The notes beneath the pieces were generated by a model, which did no database searches, was not told the DNA's origin, and saw only the letters and a program-made list of their open reading frames with translations. From DATACN01 sp038215095 (GTDB lineage: Bacteria; Actinomycetota; Thermoleophilia; Solirubrobacterales; Thermoleophilaceae), in NCBI GenBank assembly GCA_038215095.1, contig JBBQRG010000045.1:1-25139 (forward strand): a DNA stretch of 25,139 nucleotides. Reading direction: 5' to 3'. Positions 1-7,050 of this stretch are shown piece after piece. The position numbers and the translations under genes are program-made. Position 1 is the stretch's first letter. Each line of letters begins with the position of its first letter.

Positions 1-774
1 CCGCATGAACGGCGGCAACTGCGAGATCGACTCAGCCAACGCAACCTTCTGGCGCCCCAACGCACCCGTCGTGTCGTTCAAATTCCCGATCAACGCCGCC
101 AGATCGTCGCGCCGCGACGCGAGCGTCGTCACCAACTGCGACGAATCGACCAGGAAGCGCTCCAGCACCGGCTGATCGCGCGTCAACTCGTTGAACAACC
201 GAGACGACGTCGCCAACGCCGGATTCAGATACACCAGCCCCTTGTTCGCAGCCTCACCCTGACCCGCGAACTGGCGCGCATTGCCCTTGAAGAACCCCTG
301 CAACGCCTTGCGCGTCTTCGGATCCAACGTATTGAACACCTGATCCAAATCCACAGCCGTCTTGGTCTGGTCGAGGCCGATGACGCCCCCGTCCGGCAGC
401 TCCGCGCTGTTGCCCTGCGGGAAGGACAGGTCCACGTACCTGTTGGCGAGCCCCGACAGTGATGACTGCCGGATCGTCGCGCGCACGCCCTGCCGCAGCG
501 GCGCGTGCGGGCGCTTGATCTTCAGCGTGATGTCGGCGTTGCCGGCGGCGGTGATCGCGACCTTCGACACCGACCCGATCGCGACTCCGCCGCTCTGGAC
601 GGGATTGCCCTTCACGAGCTGGCCCGCGTTCACGAAGCGCGCGGTCACCTGGTAGGGGTCGGTGGCCCCGCCGAAGAAGAGCCAGGCCACGAACGCGATG
701 GCCAGGATCACGGCCCCGGCCGCGGCGGCGCGGCCCACCGGGCTGGCCTGCTGCTCCTGCTCCTCCTCGTCCAT
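1..774 (-). CDS. MCE (MlaD) family lipid-transport protein, N-terminal part
   Basis: The frame is open from an ATG at 774 to the window edge, giving 258 codons with no stop; the C-terminus lies outside. A short acidic, Gln-rich N-terminus is followed by one membrane segment at about residues 16-36 (AGAVILAIAFVAWLFFGG). Then comes a typical MCE/MlaD domain: YQVTARFVNAGQLVKGNPV, GVAIGSVSKVAI, and the L(S/A)xxYVDLxF stretch (LANRYVDLSFP) near residues 109-119. After residue 150 it becomes the helical region usual in actinobacterial Mce proteins. Family members sit at the cell envelope and form substrate-binding tunnels of ABC lipid or sterol importers; the other subunits would lie beyond position 1. 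AAGGA lies two bases before the ATG. Codon usage changes abruptly after codon 139 (see findings). Confidence 0.9.
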   Translation of the reverse strand, partial: MDEEEQEQQASPVGRAAAAGAVILAIAFVAWLFFGGATDPYQVTARFVNAGQLVKGNPVQSGGVAIGSVSKVAITAAGNADITLKIKRPHAPLRQGVRATIRQSSLSGLANRYVDLSFPQGNSAELPDGGVIGLDQTKTAVDLDQVFNTLDPKTRKALQGFFKGNARQFAGQGEAANKGLVYLNPALATSSRLFNELTRDQPVLERFLVDSSQLVTTLASRRDDLAALIGNLNDTTGALGRQKVALAESISQLPPFMR

Positions 775-811
775 GGATGGTCCTTCAATACCAGACGGTA
801 GGAGGCCGGTG

Positions 812-827
812 TGTGACCAACCGCACA
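812..827. promoter_or_regulatory. Possible Crp/GlxR-like operator
   Basis: TGTGA, six bases, then GCACA: an imperfect dyad one base off the TGTGA-N6-TCACA consensus of the Crp/Fnr family (GlxR/Crp in Actinobacteria). It sits in the 73-bp divergent space between mce and the short-chain dehydrogenase, 21 bp before the latter's ATG. The match is short and rests on pattern alone. Confidence 0.3.
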
Positions 828-847
828 AATGTGATGCGATAGGAGCC

Positions 848-1645
848 ATGCAGATTCGCGGCAAGCGCACGCTGGTGACCGGCGCGACCGGTGGCCTGGG
901 ACAGGCGATCGCTCGTTCTCTACACGCGCGAGGCGCCGAGCTGGTGCTCACGGGCCGCCGCGAGGAGGTGCTCGAGGAGCTGCGCGCGGAGCTGGGCGAG
1001 GGCGTGCGGACGCTGCCCTTCGACCTCGCCGATGCCGCATCGGCCGGCCGGCTCGCGGAGGAGGCCGGCGCCGTGGACGTGCTGGTGGCCAACGCCGCGC
1101 TGCCCGGCAGCGGGCGCTACGACGACTTCTCGCCGAAGGAGATGGACCGCGCGCTCGACGTGAACCTGCGCGCTCCGATGCAGCTCGCCCGTGCGCTCGG
1201 GCCGGAGATGGAGCGCCGCGGCAGCGGACACATCGTGTTCGTGTCGTCGCTGTCGGGCAAGGCTTTCTCCGCCGGCGGCTCGGTGTACTCGGCCACCAAG
1301 TTCGGGGTCCGCGGCTTCGCCGGCGGCCTGCGCGAGGACCTGCGCGGCAGCGGCGTGGGCGTCACGGTGGTCTTCCCGGGCTTCATCCGCGACGAGGGGA
1401 TGTTCGCCGAGGCCGACGTGGACCTGCCGCGCGGCGTGGGCACGAGTACCGCGGCGGAGGTGGGCGACGCCGTTGTCCGCGGCATCGAGAAGGAGCGGGC
1501 CGAGCTGGACGTGGCGCCGCTCCACATGCGCGCGGGGGCGCAGTTCTCTGCCCTCGCGCCCGTCCTCTCGGCGCGCCTGCAGCGCGTCCTCGGCGGCCAC
1601 GACGTGGCCGACCAGATGGCCAAGGGCCAGCGCGACAAGCGCTAG
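848..1645 (+). CDS. Short-chain dehydrogenase/reductase (SDR)
   Basis: A 265-residue classical SDR, a normal length for the family. The NAD(P)-binding TGATGGLG motif is at residues 11-18, NAA at 82-84, the catalytic Ser in FVSSLSG at about 134, and YSATK (Tyr147, Lys151) completes the triad. The arginines after beta-2 (TGRREE) suggest NADP(H) preference, which is inference. The ATG at 848 was chosen because it starts right before the Rossmann beta strand and has AGGAG just upstream; longer in-frame extensions run back into the mce promoter. The substrate cannot be read from the sequence. It is divergent from mce and convergent with kgd, sharing the bases of the stop codons (CTAG at 1642-1645). 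Confidence 0.88.
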   Translation: MQIRGKRTLVTGATGGLGQAIARSLHARGAELVLTGRREEVLEELRAELGEGVRTLPFDLADAASAGRLAEEAGAVDVLVANAALPGSGRYDDFSPKEMDRALDVNLRAPMQLARALGPEMERRGSGHIVFVSSLSGKAFSAGGSVYSATKFGVRGFAGGLREDLRGSGVGVTVVFPGFIRDEGMFAEADVDLPRGVGTSTAAEVGDAVVRGIEKERAELDVAPLHMRAGAQFSALAPVLSARLQRVLGGHDVADQMAKGQRDKR

Positions 1646-4600
1646 CGCAGGAACGGCCGCTGGGCCGACGCGTCGGCTTCGAGCTTCTCCTGCTCGAAGC
1701 CGAGCGCAACGCGCACGATGCGCGACTGCTCCTTCTTGTGGGCCGCCGCGTAGCCCTCGCTCTGGCTGGCGCGCAGCTGGCGCCCGACGTAGTCGTAGCC
1801 GATGCCCTCGGGCAGGATCTTCGCCATCCGCCGCCGCATGAAGGCGCGGGCGCCCATGTTGCGCGGCTCCTCCTGCACCCAGATCACCCGCTCGAGCGAC
1901 GGATAGCTCTCCATCAGCTCCTTGAGCTCGGTCTCCGGGAAGGGGTAGAGCTGCTCCACGCGCGCGACGGCGATGTGCCTGGCCTCCGCGCGCTCCTCGT
2001 AGGCGGCGATGTCGTAGTAGACCTTCCCCGAGCACAGCACGAGCCTGGTGACCTCCTCGCGCGTGCCGGGCAGCGCCGGGTCGTCGATCACACGCTGGAA
2101 GCCGCCGTCGGAGAGCTCCTCCAGCGTGGACGTGGCGGCGGGAAGGCGCAGCAGGCTCTTCGGCGTCATCACGATCAGCGGGCGCGGCTTGCTCACGAGG
2201 GCCTGGCGGCGCAAGAGGTGGAAGTACTGCGCCGGGGTGGTGCAGTTGGCCACGCGCATGTTGCCCTCGGCGGCGGCCTGCAGGAAGCGCTCAAGCCGTG
2301 CACTTGAGTGCTCGGGCCCCGAGCCCTCGTAGCCGTGAGGCAGCAGCAGCGACAGCCGCGAGGTGGCGCCCCACTTGGCCAGGCCGGAGACCAGGAACTG
2401 GTCCACGATCACCTGCGCCGAGTTCACGAAGTCGCCGAACTGCGCCTCCCACAGCACGAGCGCGTCCTGCGCCTGCACGCTGTAGCCGTACTCGAAGCCG
2501 AGGCAGGCGGACTCCGACAGGGGGCTGTTGTGCAGCTCGAACGGCGCCACCGCGTCGGCCAGCTCCTGCATCGAGCACCAGGGCCGGCCGTCGCCCGAGT
2601 CGTGCAGCACCAGGTGGCGCTGCGAGAAGGTGCCGCGCTCGGTGTCCTGGCCGGTCAGGCGCACGGGAACGCCCAGCGCCAGCAGCGAGGCGAACGCCAG
2701 GGCCTCGGCGTGGGCCCAGTCGATCCCCGCGCCGTCCTCGATGGCCTTGCGACGCCGCTCGAGGAACGGCTGCAGCTTGCGGTGCACGTTGAAGTCATCG
2801 GGCGTGGCCAGCAGCTGCTCGTTGAGCTTCCGAAGGGTGTCCGCGGGGACGGTGGTGCGCGGCTCGCGGCTCATCGTGCGGTCCAGCTCGACCTTGTGCT
2901 CGCCCGTCTCCGGCGGGCCGGCGATCGACTCCTTCAGCTTCGTGTGCGCCTCCTGGACGCGCGCGTAGGCCTCGCCCGCGACCTGCTCGGCCTCGTCCTC
3001 CGTGATCACACCGTCGGCGGCGAGCTGGTCGGCGTACACCTTGCGCACCGGCGGGTGCTTCTTGATCCGCTCGTACATCAGCGGCTGCGTGTAGGCCGGC
3101 TCGTCGGTCTCGTTGTGGCCGAAGCGGCGGTAGCCGATCAGGTCGATCAGCGCGTCGCGCCCGAAGGTCTCGCGGAAGCCGAGCGCCAGCCGTACCGCCG
3201 ACACGCAGGCCTCCACGTCGTCGGCGTTCACGTGGATGATCGGGATGTCGAAGCCCTTCGCCAGGTCGGACGCGTAGCGCGTGGAGCGCGCGTCGCTGGG
3301 GTCGGTGGTGAAGCCGAGCTGGTTGTTGGCGATCACGTGCAGCGTGCCGCCCGTGGTGTAGCCGTCGAGCGCCTGCAGGTTCAGCGTCTCGGCCACGATC
3401 CCCTGGGCCGGGAAGGCCGCATCGCCGTGGATGATCAGGGGCAGCACAGCGTTGGGGTCGTGGGTCAGCTCGCGCGTGTCGCGCCCCGACTGGTCGGCGC
3501 GGGCGCGGCCCTCGATCACCGGGTTCACGTACTCCAGGTGGCTCGGGTTCGGCGACAGCGTGACCGCCACGGACTTGCCCGCCTGCGTTTCGTAGCTGCC
3601 CGAGGCGCCGTAGTGGTACTTCACGTCGCCGGTGCCGCCCTCGGGGGCGGCGGTGTCGGCCGACAGCGTCTGCTCGCCCTCGAACTCCACGAGAATCGAC
3701 TGGTACGGGCGGTTGACCGTGTGGGCCAGCACGTTCAGGCGTCCGCGGTGCGCCATGCCCACCACGACCTCGCGCGCTCCGGCCTGCGACGAGAGCTCGA
3801 TCGCCTCGTCGATCATGGGCACCATCGAGTCGAGACCCTCGATCGAGAACTGCTTCTTCCCGAGGAAGGCCTTGTGCAGGTAGGTCTCGAGCGCCTCGAC
3901 CGCCGACAGGCGCCGCAGCAGGCGCTTGCGCTCCTCCGGCTCGAGCGGCTCGCGGTAGGTGCCGGTCTCGATCGCCTGGCGCAGCCAGACGCGCTGCTGG
4001 TGCTCCGAGATGTGCTCGATCTCGTAGGCGATCGTGCCGGTGTAGGTCTCGCGCAGGTGGGGCAGCGCCTCGGCGAAAGTGCCTCCGGGCACGGCCACGC
4101 GCAGCACCGAGGCCGGGATGCGCTCCATCAGCTCCGGCGTGAGGTGCACCGTGGACGGGTCGAGCGCCGGGTCGCCCACCGGCACCGAGCCGAGTGGGTC
4201 GAGCCGCGCGGCCAGGTGGCCGTGCATGCGGTGCGCCTTGACGACCGAGGTCGCGGCCTGCACCGCCTGGAGCAGCGCCTCGTCCACCTCGCCGCCCGCG
4301 GCCGGGGTGGTGGCGGCCGGCACCGGCTCCGCGGCCGTGACGGGCGCCTTGCCGACGGCTTCCTGGGCGAGCGCGTCCACGCCCAGCGCGCCGAAGATCC
4401 CGTCGTAGAAGCCGTCCTCGCCCTGCAGCAGCTGGTCGACCCGGCGTAGGAACGAGCCGGACTCCGCACCCTGGATCACGCGGTGGTCGTAGGTGCTTGT
4501 CACCGTCATCACCTTCGACACGCCCAGCTCGGCCAAACGGGCGGGGTCGGCCTGGTCGAGTCCGGGCGGGTAGCCGATCGCGCCGGTGGCGACGATCGTG

Positions 4601-5892
4601 CCCTGGCCGGGCATCAACCGCGGCACGGAGGCCACGGTGCCGAGACCGCCCGGGTTGGTCAGCGTGATGCTGGCGCCCGCGTAGTCCTCCGGCGGCAGCG
4701 TGTTGTCGCGCGCGCCGGCCACGAGCTCGTCGTAGCGAGCCGCGAAGGCCGGGAAGTCGAGCTCGTGCGCTGCCTTCAACACCGGCACCACCAGCGAGCG
4801 CGTGCCGTCCTTGCGCTCCACGTCCACAGCCAGGCCAAGGCTCACGCCGCCGGGCACGACGCGCTGCGGCTTGCCGCCGTCCTCGGCGTAGGAGTTCGTC
4901 ATGACGGGCCACTCGCGCGCGGCCTGCACCAGGGCCCAGGCGATCAGGTGCGTGTACGAGAGCTTCTTGCCGGCGCCCTTGAGGGCCGCGCGGCGGGCCG
5001 CGAGCGTGTCCACGGGCACGCTGCGGAAGCTGGTGGCGGTGGGGATGTCGCGGCTCTCGTTCATGAAGCGCGCCAGCGTCGCCGCCGGGCCGCGGATGGG
5101 CTTGACCTCGGCGTCCTGGGGAGCCGCAGCCGCCCCGCCGTTGCCCTCCACGGCGGCCAGCACGTCGTCCTTGGTCACGCGCCCGCGCGGGCCTGAGCCG
5201 GTCAGCGCTCCCACGTCGATGCTGTGCGCGCCGGCGATCCGCAGCGCCACGGGCGTGGCGTTCAAGTCGCCGTTGCCGCCCGGCACGGGGGCGGTGGCGG
5301 GGAGCGCCTCGGCGGGCGCGGCGCTCGGCTGGGGCGCAGGCGCCGCGGCCTGGGCCGCTCCGGCCGCGATCCGGCACAGCACCGAGCCCACCGCCACCGT
5401 GGCGTCGGGCTCGGCCAGGATCTCGGCCACCGTGCCCGCCACGGGCGAGGGCACCTCGGCGTCGACCTTGTCGGTGGAGATCTCCACCAGCGTCTCCTCG
5501 GCGGCCACCGCGTCGCCCACCTGCTTGCGCCATTCGAGCACGGTGCCCTCGCTCACCGAGTCGCCCATCTGCGGGAAGGTCACGTCGACGAGCGCGGCCT
5601 CGCCGTCGGGCTCGGGGGCGGCCGGTGCGGAGTCGCCCTCGCCTGCCTCGATCTCACCCAGTACGTCGCCCACGCTTACCGTGGAATCGGCCGCGACGAG
5701 GATCTTCGTGAGGGTGCCGGAGGCCGGTGCAGGAACTTCTGCATCGACCTTGTCGGTGGAGATCTCCACCAGCGGCTCGTCCGCCTCGACCCTGTCGCCG
5801 ACGGCCTTCAACCACTCGAGCACGGTGCCCTCGGTCACCGACTCGCCCATTGCGGGCATGGTGATCTGAACCGTCGTCGCTCGCGTGACCAT
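1642..5892 (-). CDS. kgd: Fused 2-oxoglutarate dehydrogenase E2-E1 with two lipoyl domains
   Basis: A single polypeptide of about 1416 residues. In order: lipoyl domain 1 (about 6-84, lipoyl Lys in STDKVDAE at 48), lipoyl domain 2 (about 102-177, Lys 142), an Ala/Pro linker, a peripheral-subunit-binding domain (about 210-249), an E2 succinyltransferase core (about 265-495, active-site stretch DHRVIQG), and an E1 thiamine-diphosphate dehydrogenase from about 535 to the end (AHRGRLNVLAHTVN, HGDAAFPAQG, HVIANNQLGFTT, YRRFGHNETDEPAYTQP, YEGSGPEHSSARLERF). It should convert 2-oxoglutarate to succinyl-CoA with a separate E3. Mycobacterial Kgd and corynebacterial OdhA have the E2 core and E1 but, as I recall, no lipoyl domain, so this form is extended. 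No clear Shine-Dalgarno is seen. ATG 5892 is preferred over an in-frame TTG at 5904, which would add four residues. Confidence 0.93.
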   Translation of the reverse strand: MVTRATTVQITMPAMGESVTEGTVLEWLKAVGDRVEADEPLVEISTDKVDAEVPAPASGTLTKILVAADSTVSVGDVLGEIEAGEGDSAPAAPEPDGEAALVDVTFPQMGDSVSEGTVLEWRKQVGDAVAAEETLVEISTDKVDAEVPSPVAGTVAEILAEPDATVAVGSVLCRIAAGAAQAAAPAPQPSAAPAEALPATAPVPGGNGDLNATPVALRIAGAHSIDVGALTGSGPRGRVTKDDVLAAVEGNGGAAAAPQDAEVKPIRGPAATLARFMNESRDIPTATSFRSVPVDTLAARRAALKGAGKKLSYTHLIAWALVQAAREWPVMTNSYAEDGGKPQRVVPGGVSLGLAVDVERKDGTRSLVVPVLKAAHELDFPAFAARYDELVAGARDNTLPPEDYAGASITLTNPGGLGTVASVPRLMPGQGTIVATGAIGYPPGLDQADPARLAELGVSKVMTVTSTYDHRVIQGAESGSFLRRVDQLLQGEDGFYDGIFGALGVDALAQEAVGKAPVTAAEPVPAATTPAAGGEVDEALLQAVQAATSVVKAHRMHGHLAARLDPLGSVPVGDPALDPSTVHLTPELMERIPASVLRVAVPGGTFAEALPHLRETYTGTIAYEIEHISEHQQRVWLRQAIETGTYREPLEPEERKRLLRRLSAVEALETYLHKAFLGKKQFSIEGLDSMVPMIDEAIELSSQAGAREVVVGMAHRGRLNVLAHTVNRPYQSILVEFEGEQTLSADTAAPEGGTGDVKYHYGASGSYETQAGKSVAVTLSPNPSHLEYVNPVIEGRARADQSGRDTRELTHDPNAVLPLIIHGDAAFPAQGIVAETLNLQALDGYTTGGTLHVIANNQLGFTTDPSDARSTRYASDLAKGFDIPIIHVNADDVEACVSAVRLALGFRETFGRDALIDLIGYRRFGHNETDEPAYTQPLMYERIKKHPPVRKVYADQLAADGVITEDEAEQVAGEAYARVQEAHTKLKESIAGPPETGEHKVELDRTMSREPRTTVPADTLRKLNEQLLATPDDFNVHRKLQPFLERRRKAIEDGAGIDWAHAEALAFASLLALGVPVRLTGQDTERGTFSQRHLVLHDSGDGRPWCSMQELADAVAPFELHNSPLSESACLGFEYGYSVQAQDALVLWEAQFGDFVNSAQVIVDQFLVSGLAKWGATSRLSLLLPHGYEGSGPEHSSARLERFLQAAAEGNMRVANCTTPAQYFHLLRRQALVSKPRPLIVMTPKSLLRLPAATSTLEELSDGGFQRVIDDPALPGTREEVTRLVLCSGKVYYDIAAYEERAEARHIAVARVEQLYPFPETELKELMESYPSLERVIWVQEEPRNMGARAFMRRRMAKILPEGIGYDYVGRQLRASQSEGYAAAHKKEQSRIVRVALGFEQEKLEADASAQRPFLR
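5462..5492 (-). repeat. Direct repeat copy A (lipoyl domain 2)
   Basis: A 31-base stretch identical to 5744-5774. It encodes the lipoylation region EISTDKVDAE of the second lipoyl domain of kgd. The two domains are otherwise only similar, so this is either a recent internal duplication or gene conversion around the lipoyl lysine. Confidence 0.85.
5744..5774 (-). repeat. Direct repeat copy B (lipoyl domain 1)
   Basis: A 31-base stretch identical to 5462-5492, encoding the lipoylation region of the first lipoyl domain of kgd. Recombination between the copies would remove one whole lipoyl domain in frame: the copies are 282 bp apart, or 94 codons. Confidence 0.85.
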
Positions 5893-5950
5893 CGCGACAG
5901 CCAAGAGTACCCCGCGCGGGCTCCTTAACTCCCTGGTCGCAGGAACGTGT

Positions 5951-7035
5951 TCAGGCAGCGCCGGCCGCGAACTGGTGCAGCACGCTCTGCTCGGGGAGGC
6001 CGCTGCCCCAGAAGGCGCGCTGCGCGGCGTCTCCGGCGAGCCTGTAGGGCAGCGCGAGGTGCGGCGGCAGGGGGTCCCAGGAGCCCACGTCGCGCAGAAA
6101 CGCCCCGCCTTCGTGCTCGAAGATGAGTAGCCGCGACCGCCCGCGCCCGAGGAAGTGGCCGCGGTGGGTGGTCAGCTCGAGCACGGCGGAGGGCGAGGCG
6201 CCGGCCGGCATGCAGGCCACGTGGCGGTCCAGCTCGCCGGCGTAGGCGTCCAGCTCGGCGCCGCTGGTCAGCAGGCGGGTGGCCGTCACATAGGCGCGCG
6301 TGAACACCGGCGTCCGCGGGGTGAGCGCCGCGCGACCTCGATCTCGAAGGTCTGGCCGAGCAGGCCGCCCCGGCGCACGGGAGTGAACCTGCCCAGCTCG
6401 CAGGCGCAATCGGGCCAGCGCGGAGGCTGCTCCAGCAGTTCCAGCGTGGCCGCCGCGGAGGGCAGCGGGACGGCGGGGTAGGTGTGCCAGGTCTGCTCCG
6501 CCGGCGGCCGCCGCGGCGGGGTGAGCTCGCGCAGTGGCGCGCCGGCCACGCGCACCTGCGGGTTGTAGGCGCGCAGCTCCCCGGGGTCCCTGAAGACGAT
6601 CCCCCAGGCGTGGCGCGAGGGGTCGCCGTAGCCCTCAGCGAAGGCGGGGCCGAGCAGGCGCTCCCCGCCGTCCAGCAGCTCGGCCCGGTCCAGCGTGAGC
6701 GTGCCGCTGGTGGGTGTGCGCCGCAGGCGGTCGGCCCCGAAGGTGCTGTGGAAGGCGCGCAGGTCGCCGAGGCGCAGGCGGCGGCCGAGGTGGTGCCAGG
6801 CGGTGGTGAGCACGGCGAACGCCAGGCGCAGGTCGTCCAGGTCGCGGCGCTCGCGCGGGCGCGCGTAGTAGGCGGCGTTCAGGAAGTCAGTGACCCAGCC
6901 GGCGGAGCTTGGCGCGGCGATCGACGTGCCACCCATGCGCGCCAGCGAGAGCGGGCCGGTGGCCAGCAGCCGGCGCCCGGCTTCGCGGGCCGCCTCGAGC
7001 GCTGCCAGCGGCCGTGGGTCGGCCTGCTTGACCAT
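5951..7035 (-). pseudogene. Unrecognised protein gene interrupted by a single-base frameshift
   Basis: From ATG 7035 a high-GC3 reading frame runs about 235 codons to LLGQTFEIEVA. Just after that, at about 6325-6336, the protein-like reading moves to another frame (LTPRTPVFTRAYVTATRLL) and continues to a TGA at 5951. Restoring one missing base would give a continuous protein of about 360 residues. It has no signal peptide or membrane segment. It is rich in Arg, Leu and Trp/His/Tyr motifs (TAWHHLGRRLRLGDLRAFHS, RHAWGIVFRDPGELRAYNPQ, LIFEHEGGAFLRDVGSWDPL). I do not recognise the family. It lies 58 bp upstream of kgd on the same strand and 15 bp from the divergent FAD oxidase. It may be a real pseudogene or an assembly error; codon use on both sides of the break looks like that of a live gene. 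Confidence 0.65.
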
Positions 7036-7050
7036 ACGCCAAGGCTACGG

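Noticed and set aside
2308..4449. Open plus-strand frame of about 713 codons opposite kgd
   Set aside because: It is the antisense shadow of the kgd E1 and E2 regions in GC-rich DNA; the residues are Arg/Val/His/Leu-rich with no domain motif, whereas kgd is unmistakable on the other strand.
2795..5533. Long minus-strand frame of about 912 codons within kgd
   Set aside because: It is a shifted reading of kgd, dominated by Arg, Gly, Ala and His; no recognisable motif.
5905..5950. AAGGAG upstream of kgd as ribosome site
   Set aside because: It is 16 bases from the TTG and further from the ATG, too far for normal use.
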